NCBI GenBank assembly: GCA_035222895.1
Contig: JAVYIG010000641.1
Location: 310,001-374,000, forward strand
DNA: 64,000 bases
Source of the DNA: Strongylocentrotus droebachiensis
Taxonomy: Eukaryota > Echinodermata > Echinoidea > Camarodonta > Strongylocentrotidae
Direction: 5' to 3'
Shown: positions 21,401-27,535 of the stretch, piece after piece
Layout of the letters: every line of letters starts with the position of its first letter
Position numbering within the stretch: position 1 is the first letter of the stretch
Notes under the pieces: generated by a model
Told to the model about the DNA's origin: nothing
The model's database searches: none
What the model saw: the letters and a program-made list of their open reading frames with translations, nothing else
Program-made: the position numbers and the translations under genes

Positions 21401-23364
21401 AGTGATTAAGAAAAATTTGAAGAAAGGGGACCAAAAAGCCATTTGGCGAACGGTATCTGAATTTCAAAGAGAAAATCACATTTTCAGAAAGTTCATTGTC
21501 TGCCCTTTCATATGACACCTCAATCAGGAAAAATGAGCCAGGAGTAAAAAAGGTTTTGCTTGTTTAAATTATAAATGCTTACATGTCTATAATATTTTAT
21601 TTAAAAAAATTGTTTTCACTGGCTGCCTGTCGTAGCAACAAACAAACAATCTCTGTTTCATCTTCTTTGTTGTAAGGGCAGACAGCCAGTGGAACGGACT
21701 CATTTAATAAGCATTGTCCGCACAAACGAATATCGTCTTTGTTAACACGGACAGACGCGTCCACAAAAATAAGGATCATCCGCATTTTCGCAGACGTTTC
21801 AAATTTTTGATCTGCGTGTTTTTCTTCATGCATATATACATTGAATTTTACGTCATGAGCTTTAAATTCTTGGGAAGACAGACAGCCCATAAAAGTAGAC
21901 GATGAACTGCAACTGGGGTTATTTTCTTACGCGGAATCCGTCTTTCGCATCGCTAGCGCGCGCAGTTCGGGAACCAGAAACCTGCAGATCGCCGATGAAA
22001 AAAAAAACGTCCGAAAGAATGCAGACGATCATTATTTTTTAGGACTCAATTTGTCGGCATTGACGAGGATATCTTCGTTTATGCAGCAATCCTCATTCTT
22101 GGACCAGCATGCACCCCCACACTTAGACCGAAAACTTCAGTCTCTCTAATCGTCGGTTGTTCCACTGAGACTACGTCTGGCTCCACTAGACCTCCGATTA
22201 TAGAGACTGAAGATTGTCCTATCGGGACTGTACGGAACCAATGGTTCGGTTCGGCAGGACCGCGATGAATGAGATATGCTACGAGATTTTCACTCTTTAC
22301 ATCCTCACACATGCTGCAATATGACAATAATTAGAGTCTAATTAAAAATAACATATATATAGCTTATTTGACTTACGATAGCTTGCTCATTTAGATCCTA
22401 AATTAATGATTAATCCGAGAAAGTCTCGTCGTCAACATTATCCGTCTTGGTTTTAGTTGATGAATATTAATTTTTTCTTTTCGAACGTCCAATAGCTACC
22501 GTAGCTACATACGAGTCGGCCCGGCTTGACCAACGAACTCCCACGAAACGAGTGCTCTGATTGGCCATTGGCTATGTTTTGGTAGGTGGACCCGGAAATA
22601 TATCGGCCGCCGGGTAATATTTCGAATGCATGAACGTAAGTGCTTCGCGGTTCTGAGGAACAAATTGGATAATTCATATAAGTAAGTCCGAAAATTTCAC
22701 ATTCTATAATAGGTTAGCAAATTTTGAAAACTGTAATTAGGAGATATATAGACCGACCTAATTTACATCTGATTTAGAAATCAGGAAATTAGATCTAAAT
22801 AAAGAAAATCGGGGGAGAAATGTCGGTAACGAAAAGCTGTTACGCTGTGGCTCTAATTTACCCCCACGGTACGAGATCTCTGGGTTGCCATCTGTATTGG
22901 GGAATGACAACAAATGTCAGTTTTATTAAAGAAATGACCCAAATCAGATGGTTATTGCTGTCTACCCCACACTCACTGACACTGCACTGCCAATCACAAT
23001 GAAAACTAGAAGTAGATTAGATCTAGAACTCCACAACTTTAGGAGAAGTTTTTTTGTTTTACTTAAAATTTATAAGAGGTCTAGACCTCTACTCTAAGAG
23101 TCCATATTAATTTTACCATAGATTACTCTAGACTAGAGACTAGAATCGTATTGCAGCTGCAGCCATCATGATCATGATCACATCACACAAATGTAAACGA
23201 ACGGGACTTAAGTCTAGATTTAGAACCTTCCATCACGGAGAAAATTAATGCTTACCATCTTCTGCAGAATTCAGTTTCAGTCCTTTTCCAGAGAATGACA
23301 CTTCTATGAGTTGATCCACTGATGTTTTAGCTAACAACTCTGTTACACCAGAAACATCAGCCAT
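3771..23364 (-). CDS. RANGAP1: Ran GTPase-activating protein 1, complete 16-exon gene
   Basis: Accelerates GTP hydrolysis by Ran on the cytosolic side of nuclear pores, keeping RanGTP low in the cytoplasm so that transport complexes come apart. Coding exons on the minus strand: 23364-23256, 21179-21052, 20392-20333, 19705-19529, 18846-18712, 17638-17537, 16816-16760, 16183-16070, 14037-13938, 12723-12639, 12135-11967, 7558-7460, 6673-6568, 6067-5979, 4801-4680, 3840-3771. They sum to 1722 nt, one open frame of 573 codons plus stop (the human protein is 587 aa). All introns are GT-AG. Order: N-terminus, leucine-rich repeats (about 40-330) with the RanGAP motifs SDNAFGPDG and NNNGLGIGG, an acidic run (about 357-386), and a C-terminal domain with a psi-K-x-E SUMO site (LIKGED, Lys510). 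A possible polyadenylation signal, AATAAA on the minus strand, is at 3313-3318. The family is certain; exon ends are manual calls. Confidence 0.93.
4080..4235. repeat. Degenerate GGACAACTA-type short tandem repeat
   Basis: Variants of GGACAACTA/GGCAACTA followed by CCC-rich bases recur about every 15-25 bp. A similar C-rich, GGACAAT-containing tract is at 17160-17520. Within RANGAP1 intron 15, upstream of exon 16. Non-coding. Confidence 0.5.
4520..4612 (-). pseudogene. Decayed duplicate of RANGAP1 exon 15
   Basis: On the minus strand this segment resembles the 3' half of exon 15: both contain TGACTCTAG, then GTCAAACAGCA, then TTTC-rich sequence and GTTTGTAC at the donor. Relative to exon 15 there is a one-base gap between CTCTA and GTCAAAC, which puts a stop in the original frame. 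It lies in intron 15, 70-280 bp past exon 15. Confidence 0.6.
4680..4801 (-). CDS. RANGAP1: RANGAP1 exon 15 (residues 511-550)
   Basis: Starts [10 protein letters not shown], continues [20 protein letters not shown] and ends FLS plus AG (phase 2). The donor GTTTGT is weaker than the others, but splicing to 3840 gives SRPNS, matching TKPNS in vertebrates. A decayed copy lies 3' of it at 4520-4612. Confidence 0.9.
5565..5906. mobile_element. hAT-like MITE, CAGAGATGCCAAC ends
   Basis: Perfect 13-bp terminal inverted repeats (CAGAGATGCCAAC at 565-577 and GTTGGCATCTCTG at 894-906 of this kilobase). The flanks share CATTAC on both sides, compatible with a 6-8 bp target duplication. CAG...CTG ends and this duplication size fit hAT. 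In RANGAP1 intron 14. Internal ORFs on both strands are not known proteins. Confidence 0.75.
5979..6067 (-). CDS. RANGAP1: RANGAP1 exon 14 (residues 481-510)
   Basis: Encodes [20 protein letters not shown], then LVHLGLIK. The last codon is Lys510, aligned with the SUMO-acceptor lysine of the mammalian protein (GLLKSEDK). The rest of the psi-K-x-E motif is in exon 15. Confidence 0.93.
6361..6462. repeat. (GA)n microsatellite with CA interruptions
   Basis: Purine dinucleotide repeat with a short (CA) block near 6432. In RANGAP1 intron 13, about 100 bp past the exon 13 donor. Confidence 0.85.
6568..6673 (-). CDS. RANGAP1: RANGAP1 exon 13 (residues 446-480)
   Basis: Encodes [20 protein letters not shown], matching the SAFLKVSSVF segment of the SUMO-target domain. 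Ends phase 1 before GTATAT. Confidence 0.92.
7050..7280. mobile_element. Small MITE with TGGGCCCTGTAACA ends
   Basis: TGGGCCCTGTAACACAAA at the left is mirrored by TTTGTTATGTTACAGGGCCCA at the right, about 230 bp apart. No coding potential. In RANGAP1 intron 12. Confidence 0.65.
7460..7558 (-). CDS. RANGAP1: RANGAP1 exon 12 (residues 413-445)
   Basis: After a 4.4-kb intron. Encodes [20 protein letters not shown], matching DVSTFLAFPSPEKLLRLG at the start of the vertebrate C-terminal domain. Phase 0 at both ends. Confidence 0.93.
8821..9148. mobile_element. MITE with GGGGGGTGTTTCATAAA ends
   Basis: Left end GGGGGGTGTTTCATAAAGCT and TTTGTAAAGTTACGCATGAC; the right end is the inverse (GTCATGCGTAACTTTACGAA, then TTATGAAACACCCCCC). 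About 50 bp of imperfect terminal inversion. Non-autonomous, in RANGAP1 intron 11. Confidence 0.75.
10516..10861. mobile_element. 346-bp MITE with perfect 26-bp TIRs and TTAA ends
   Basis: Positions 516-541 and 836-861 of this kilobase are exact inverted complements (AATTAAAGATAAAGGTGAGT, then TCTGGT). TTAA lies within both ends, as in piggyBac-type insertion, though TA-type insertion is also possible. Its interior (GCATTGTGAAAGA, GAATGGATCAGAAA, CTTGGTAAAGT, CACAGAAAGATG) recurs at 23583-23775 upstream of RANGAP1. Confidence 0.8.
11967..12135 (-). CDS. RANGAP1: RANGAP1 exon 11, acidic region (residues 356-412)
   Basis: Encodes the Asp/Glu-rich run after the LRR domain ([20 protein letters not shown], then more acidic residues), followed by a polar linker ending EETKYM. 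An acidic segment here is typical of RanGAPs. Shorter than in vertebrates. Confidence 0.93.
12639..12723 (-). CDS. RANGAP1: RANGAP1 exon 10 (residues 328-355)
   Basis: Completes the Gly codon, continues [16 protein letters not shown] and ends ALGTL plus AG (phase 2) before GTATGA. Corresponds to the last LRR (GNTLGEEGCEQLQ in vertebrates). Confidence 0.93.
13144..13419 (+). mobile_element. tRNA-derived SINE
   Basis: The first 73 nt form a tRNA-like head: 7-bp acceptor stem AGTGTCG/CGACACT, box A TAGTCGAGTGG, box B GGTTCGATCCC, and TGA at the anticodon position (Ser-like), with imperfect inner stems. It continues with TCCTTTGGCAAGGCATTAAT and ends AAGCGCTATATAAAT followed by an ATT-rich tail. 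These body motifs are typical of tRNA-derived SINEs in marine invertebrates. In RANGAP1 intron 9, antisense to the gene. Confidence 0.85.
13938..14037 (-). CDS. RANGAP1: RANGAP1 exon 9 (residues 295-327)
   Basis: Encodes [20 protein letters not shown] and ends LLDLN plus the first base of a Gly codon (phase 1), donor GTAAG. Aligns with the ELNLSFCEIKRDAA repeat. Confidence 0.95.
14590..15005. repeat. Three tandem units of about 150 bp
   Basis: ATTCTGTGTAGAAGTTTA recurs at 14624 and 14782 (158 apart), with a variant at 14928. Each is followed by AAATCAAAATCGGT and a GAAGAAGC motif. Part of the larger element at 14413-15681. Confidence 0.75.
15041..15615. repeat. Three tandem units of 191 bp with nuclear-receptor-like half-sites
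   Basis: Units begin near 15050, 15241 and 15432 and share TTGACCTGAAATGACCTTTG and CTAAGAACTTATACTTTCAA. The first unit contains TGACCTTTGACCT at about 15074-15086, an inverted DR1 (AGGTCAAAGGTCA). The next two carry a G-to-T-like change at the second half-site (TGACCTTTGATCT). Confidence 0.75.
16070..16183 (-). CDS. RANGAP1: RANGAP1 exon 8 (residues 257-294)
   Basis: Phase 0 exon containing [20 protein letters not shown], matching the [14 protein letters not shown] repeat of vertebrate RanGAP1. Acceptor TTTCAG, donor GTAAAT. Confidence 0.95.
16509..16670. repeat. Fold-back element, arms about 70 bp
   Basis: AAATAATACACA...ATTAGTAAAATTACCCACAC...GGTACCTT in the left arm is inverted in the right arm, with a short GC-rich centre (CCCCGGCTACCGCCTCAGGC). 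Arms are about 85 percent matched by eye. In RANGAP1 intron 7. Confidence 0.7.
16760..16816 (-). CDS. RANGAP1: RANGAP1 exon 7 (residues 238-256)
   Basis: A 57-nt phase 0 exon encoding [19 protein letters not shown], the LNDNTFT LRR. Acceptor TTTCAG, donor GTGAG. Confidence 0.95.
17160..17520. repeat. C/G-rich low-complexity tract with GGACAAT motifs
   Basis: Alternating homopolymer C and G runs separated by GGACAATAACCCC-type motifs. Its two halves are roughly mirror images (C-rich, then G-rich), suggesting a degenerate inverted repeat. Just past the RANGAP1 exon 6 donor. Assembly of the homopolymers may be unreliable. Confidence 0.6.
17537..17638 (-). CDS. RANGAP1: RANGAP1 exon 6 (residues 204-237)
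   Basis: Phase 0 exon encoding [20 protein letters not shown] and ending EHSHNLK before GTAAG. Matches the IGTLEE...PQNGIN repeat of RanGAP1. Confidence 0.95.
18158..18376. mobile_element. Short MITE with GTATTCTGAAAA ends
   Basis: GTATTCTGAAAA at 158-169 and its exact inverse TTTTCAGAATAC at 365-376 of this kilobase bound a 219-bp AT-rich segment. Only 12 bp of TIR, so moderately supported. In RANGAP1 intron 5. Confidence 0.45.
18425..18618. mobile_element. Second copy of the AAACCTGTCTATAAAG MITE family
   Basis: Left end TACAGTGAAACCTGTCTATA; right end inverse-like GTGGTCACTAAAGCAGGTTT followed by GAATGTA. Internal GGTGGTCTTTAA motifs. Same family as 2966-3261 but without the nested palindromic element. 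Ends 94 bp from the RANGAP1 exon 5 donor. Confidence 0.65.
18627..18754 (-). repeat. 64-bp tandem duplication covering the RANGAP1 exon 5 donor
   Basis: The unit (GCAATATGAGGCTGTACTCA, CCTTGAATGCCTT, GCTAGTGCAGTGGCTCCAGG) occurs at 18627 and again at 18691. It includes the last 33 or so coding bases of exon 5 and its GTGAG donor. The functional donor is in the copy nearer the exon. The second donor (18643-18647) is intact, but its use would add 64 nt, shift the frame and soon reach a stop. Confidence 0.85.
18712..18846 (-). CDS. RANGAP1: RANGAP1 exon 5 (residues 159-203)
   Basis: Acceptor CCCAG, donor GTGAG, phase 0. Contains [18 protein letters not shown], nearly identical to the vertebrate block. 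Its 3' end and donor are duplicated 64 bp further downstream. Confidence 0.95.
19529..19705 (-). CDS. RANGAP1: RANGAP1 exon 4 (residues 100-158)
   Basis: The largest LRR exon, phase 0 at both ends. Contains the two loops most conserved among RanGAPs: [11 protein letters not shown] (about 118-128) and NNNGLGIGG (149-157). Its first 104 bp and the preceding intron end are tandemly duplicated just upstream (19758-19915). Confidence 0.95.
19602..19915 (-). repeat. Tandem duplication of RANGAP1 exon 4 5' part and its acceptor
   Basis: Bases 19602-19757 (first 104 bp of exon 4 plus adjoining intron) are repeated at 19758-19915. The exon-derived part of the copy (19861-19758) keeps an acceptor and reads [20 protein letters not shown] and [16 protein letters not shown], then TAA. 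It lacks the rest of exon 4 and the donor. Read-through from its acceptor hits that stop, so it is a dead exon copy. Differences from exon 4: I to V and T to K. Confidence 0.88.
19970..20253. repeat. Long hairpin / fold-back element, arms about 135 bp
   Basis: The left arm (19970-20104) and right arm (20119-20253) are near-exact inverse copies around a roughly 14-bp loop. They share GGAACATCCCTTCACTGCTA and TATGTAAAAATGTGTAGAAC. Both strands therefore encode almost the same spurious peptide. It lies in RANGAP1 intron 3, so the pre-mRNA would fold here. Confidence 0.85.
20333..20392 (-). CDS. RANGAP1: RANGAP1 exon 3 (residues 80-99)
   Basis: A 60-nt exon, acceptor GCAG and donor GTAAG, both phase 0. 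Encodes [20 protein letters not shown], matching the WSDMFTGR signature of animal RanGAP1. Too short to stand out as an ORF and placed by homology. Confidence 0.95.
21052..21179 (-). CDS. RANGAP1: RANGAP1 exon 2 (residues 37-79)
   Basis: Follows acceptor TCAG and ends before GTGAG in phase 0. Contains [20 protein letters not shown], an LRR unit matching the first repeat of vertebrate RanGAP1 (LEGNTVGVEAARVIAKAL). Confidence 0.95.
21180..23255. other. RANGAP1 intron 1
   Basis: About 2.1 kb. At 21612-21700 CACTGGCTG is mirrored by CAGCCAGTG. At 21900-22330 the sequence is richer in CpG, with frames open on the minus strand but no recognised domain. CCAAT-type motifs (GATTGGCCATTGGC) occur near 22558-22572. 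These could reflect a promoter-like or old transposon segment; I could not assign it. Confidence 0.4.
23256..23364 (-). CDS. RANGAP1: RANGAP1 exon 1 (residues 1-36)
   Basis: Starts at the ATG at 23364-23362, giving [13 protein letters not shown], and ends GAAGATG before GTAAG (phase 1). It contains [11 protein letters not shown], matching the conserved GKSLKLNTAED segment of animal RanGAP1, which supports this start. The CpG-containing region upstream (23440-23470) may be promoter; no TATA box is evident. Confidence 0.93.
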
Positions 23365-23582
23365 GTTGAATAAAAACAGTAAATCACTCGCCAAATATGA
23401 ATGAAATGCTGAAGCTTTGCCTTTTTACCTGTTACAACTACGCGCGCGGAATTTGTCTTTTTTCACGTAATTTTCACGTAGTTGTCATATCAGACTCGCA
23501 CATTTATTATGATTGTGAACCTTATGTCAGGGTGACGTCATGGTCGGATACAAAGTTTCTGATTTCTGGTCATGCGCCATGC

Positions 23583-23775
23583 GATAGCATTGTGAAAGAA
23601 ACGTTGTGGAATCGATCAGAAAAGGTTGATTATCTAGCATGTAAATATTGGTGTGTACTGCAAGGTTCTGGAATCATCAAAATGATAAGAAATTTGGCCC
23701 ATTCTTGGTAAAGTTACAAGCACGTACACAGAAGCACGTACACAGAAAGATGGAAATTGGACTACATATAGGTAC
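23583..23775. mobile_element. Diverged copy of the 10516-10861 MITE interior
   Basis: Shares GCATTGTGAAAGA, GGAATCGATCAGAAA, AAGGTTCTGGAATCATCAAA and CTTGGTAAAGTTACAAGCAC with the MITE in RANGAP1 intron 11. A short tandem duplication of AGCACGTACACAGAA is present. It lies 220-410 bp upstream of the RANGAP1 ATG and accounts for the ORFs in this stretch. Confidence 0.7.
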
Positions 23776-25851
23776 TCTAGACTACGCGACACGTGCGCGA
23801 TATCTATCCGGTCGGATAGATCAAATATATCAAAGTAGGCGGTTTTGCGGCAAAATTTGTATCATCTCGTATTAGTCAAAACATTTTTTCACATGATTGG
23901 TAATAAGAGCTTTGATTTGATTTGATTTTTTTGAGAGGGGGGCGTTTCAAAAACTGGTCTTTACCTTAAAATGAAAAAAAGGACACTTTGCTTTTACTAG
24001 TATAGGCCTATTATTTTTCAGTTTTATATCGTGCATGATGACATTAAATTCATAATTATTCATTTGCAGTGGTAATTAAGGTCATTTAGAGTTGGCCTTC
24101 ATAATTGCACGCTCCACACAAGTTTCATAAATTATGAACTTGACATGAATATACGGATTATAAGAAGAACGAAAGGACCGGTGTCTGCTTAAGACTCACC
24201 TGAAGAAGTCTTTGTACCAGAAAAGTGAACATAATGTGGAGGTGAAATTATGAAGGGGTGAAATGAAAATAAAAACTTCATTTTAAATCTTGCATTTCGC
24301 GATGTAAGAATTAGGGTAAATATAATGGCGCCTTCACCTCCTCGATTCCTCTTTTTGGTTTGTTTGTTTGTTTGTTTGTTTGTTATTACTTTAGTCTGAT
24401 AATAATGAGTGAATTATTGTCACGGTGTAACTATAGCTATAACTGAGGGTTTCTCCTTACACTGAATTATTAGAAAACGATAGAAAAATGGTATCGGGAC
24501 AATCATTTGTTAATTGTAAAAAAAAACTACATGGTACGTAAATACCTTGGGCTCAGTAATTTCGGTTCATCAAAATTGGCAGGGGAACTTAAGTCCACTG
24601 AAATCATAATAGCTCCAATTTATCAAATCGCATTGAATGCGATATATTATAGGCCTATACCGTGAGCGGAATAAAATGGGAGAAGTAGATTTAAGTTTTA
24701 AGGAGGAAGTCCACTCTGATATTGACTTAGTTTTAAATAGAAGTAGAAAATGAAAGACACAGGTCAGTCAAATTTTGAGCAAAAACCGATAAAAAATGAG
24801 AGAGATATGAATTCTTAAAGTTGCGAAGTCAGAAATTACTGCTTTTGACGATGAAAAAATTATAGTACTATTATGTGCCAATAATTAAGGTAGACATCTA
24901 CGCGATGATATATTATCTATACCATCTATCAAATCTATCAAGGTATAGCGTCTATCAGCTTGAATTTTCTCTTTCATCAATATACATAAATCTAAAGTGA
25001 ACCAAAATCCTAATTCACTGAATATAGATAAATTGTAAACGCCTATATAATAAAGAAGACGACAAATTATTCCCGCTTAGGCCTTTTATATTGGTTGATC
25101 TTTGCAAGCTAGTTAAAATGGTTTATTTCCGCTATATCGTTTCTGAAAAAGATTATCTGCTGAGAGTCCGAATGCGTTATGTTTATGTAAAATATATATT
25201 AAGAAAAAAAGAAAAATGAATCCCAACAAACAGCTGATATTCAAATTTATCAGCCAGTTTGAAAATAATGTTTGCAATATACTCCTATTTGATAACTAAG
25301 CAAGGAAAACAATCTCTCCAAAGATTGCAGCTTTCTTTATAGCCATTTTCACATGACAGTCGCCATCTTGATAGTGATATCAGAGTAAAACTGACCAAAA
25401 AAACCCCGCATCACCCCCACTCTTATAATTATGCAGGCCCCGCTGAACGTTTATCAAAGTGAGGTGTAGGGGCAAAGCCCTAGCGGGGGTCAAAGGGCGG
25501 AGGTTCTGACCCCCTCCCAGAGTAGGAAGCATTTGCAATTTTAGAACCACATTAGACGCATTTTCAGCGCTTCCTGGTGTATGACGTAAAATTGCTTTCT
25601 CCTACCCACTCCAAGAGTAGGGATCTTTTGCAATTTGAGAACCACATTTGGCACGTTAATGTCCACCGGCACTTCCTGGAGAGAAAAAAACGAGGCCCTC
25701 TGATTGGTTAGAAGTTAGAAAAAAAGTGATCTGTCACGTCGTGAGACGTTGTATATGCTTCGTGGCTGCACAATGCACAAAGACGGTGGTCCGGTACTTC
25801 ACCAGTATTACTTGCAAAAAAATATCTCGAGTGTATAAACTGTGTTTTTAC
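23776..25851. other. Intergenic upstream of RANGAP1, no gene seen
   Basis: AT-rich. Contains a (TTTG)n run at about 24357-24382 and a degenerate direct duplication near 25513 and 25615 (AGAGTAGG, then TTTGCAATTT, then GAACCACATT, then CTTCCTGG). No coding exon or RNA gene recognised. Confidence 0.5.
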
Positions 25852-26000
25852 CAGGGGCGTCGCTAGACCTTTTTCAGTGGGGGGGGGGGGAGGGGGTGTA
25901 GAGACCACCGAGAACCGACAAAACGAGCCCCCAATTACTGACAAATGATTGCCAATGTCCCAATGTATATAAACTCGGGGCCAGGAACTAAGTTATTTTT
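25852..26000. mobile_element. Probable hAT-like fragment with G run
   Basis: Begins CAGGGGCGTCGCTAGACC, a typical hAT-like terminus, then a long G run. The opposite end was not located, so the right boundary is approximate. Confidence 0.35.
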
Positions 26001-26238
26001 CAGTTTCCCCCCTCCCGCGCGAAGTCGACTGCACAATGTGTGCCTTCGAATTAAAGAAAAGTAACGTTGTAAATGTTGCTGATACTATACTTAAATTTCG
26101 GACTTTTAAAATCTTTCACTCTCTACCACTTTGGATATGCCGGCCCTGCACCGCTGTAGCTCAGGCGCGACGGAAGCCAGTGGGGTGGGGGCGGTAGGAG
26201 CGCCCCCCCAACAACAACAACAAAAAAGCACCGGCCCC

Positions 26239-26240
<2 letters not shown>

Positions 26241-26296
<56 letters not shown>

Positions 26297-26300
26297 AAAC
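26241..26300. repeat. (GA)n microsatellite
   Basis: Uninterrupted GA dinucleotides inside the 5' part of R1 copy a. It generates overlapping long but meaningless frames on both strands. Confidence 0.9.
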
Positions 26301-27247
26301 AGTAAGAGGACGTAGAAAGAAAAAGGAGCAGACAAAAAAAAAAACATTTTTGAAAATCCAGACAAGGACTATCGTCTTCTTTCTCCAATAATTTAATGAA
26401 ACATCAAAGCTTCCCCCTCCCTGCACCCACCCCCTAGGGAGCGCGCCTTGCGTGCTCACTACCGCCCCCCCTAAAAATAAAAAAAAAATAAAAAAAATAC
26501 GCGGGTGCTGTAGCTACACTTATGTCAATGGGTACTCATGTTTTACTTATTGCAACCTACATTTTCTAGAATGTAGGCTAATGCTGAAGTAAGCGTGGAT
26601 GTTTTAGAGGAACTATTCAAATGGAATGTTCTTTCTTGTTCATGTTATTTCATGTTGAGGTTTTTGCTTTTCAATATGAAATTAATGGAACCATGTAAAC
26701 CTCGAGATACGAACCGTAATTTTAAGACATCGTTAGTAACAAGTCTCCTTAAAATAATAGGTTGTTATCATGCTTGCTCGAATACTAGCTATCGAACTCT
26801 CATTTGCTCAAACTTTTCATCCTCATAACTAAGATTTTAATATCTTGGCCCCCCAAAAGAAGCATGACACTTATTATAGTCCAATGTCACAACGGTACGG
26901 AATCTGAATACAGTCTCGTAAAATGTTGAGAATGCAGAAGTGTAACTTGAATTATCAAATTATTCATTTACGTAAACCGATTAGAAGCACTCGTAAACAA
27001 ATCACTATCAATTGTTTGTTATATATATAATATTGGTACATATTATTTCAGTATATTGATAACTTATTTTCTTCAAATTTGTTGTTCATAGGTGTTATTG
27101 ACGATGACGAAGATCTATTCTTCTGATAGTTTACTGTGTGAACATTGTGCGAATCGTTTATAATTCTTTTAGAGAGTTTTTATATTATGCACTTTGTTCT
27201 ATCCTTCCGTACAGAGCTCTTTGCCTATATAGGTAGAGCAAAAATAT

Positions 27248-27535
27248 ATATTGAATAAGGCAGACTAATGGGAAATGTTTGCTACTTTGAGTTTCACGCC
27301 TTGCAAGCGATCATCAGGCAACTGATAACATGCTTAAAAGTACATGAGTACATAAAAGTACACCCATGATCTTATTGTATTGTATTGTATTAGTTAAGTC
27401 TTATTTTGAACGTATTTGTACCAAGGTTGTAGAGGAATCGTGTACTTTTAGAGATTGCTATCAGTTGCCTGATGATCGCTTGCAAGGCGTGAAACTCGGA
27501 GTAGCAACCATGTTCCATTAGTATTCAATATCTGT
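27248..27535. repeat. Fold-back element, arms about 90 bp
   Basis: Left arm 27248-27343 and right arm 27442-27535 are inverse copies containing TTTCACGCCTTGCAAGCGAT and CATCAGGCAACTGATA, about 98 bp apart. Inserted in R1 copy a; the corresponding place in copy d lacks it. Confidence 0.75.

Noticed and set aside
21597-22327. Minus-strand ORFs of 82-97 codons in RANGAP1 intron 1
   Set aside because: They do not fit the RANGAP1 frame or any domain I know, and no splice context was found.
23397-23875. ORFs upstream of RANGAP1
   Set aside because: They overlap a diverged MITE copy and show no protein similarity.
26106-26459. ORFs on both strands over 75 codons
   Set aside because: Caused by the (GA)n microsatellite and G-rich flank.
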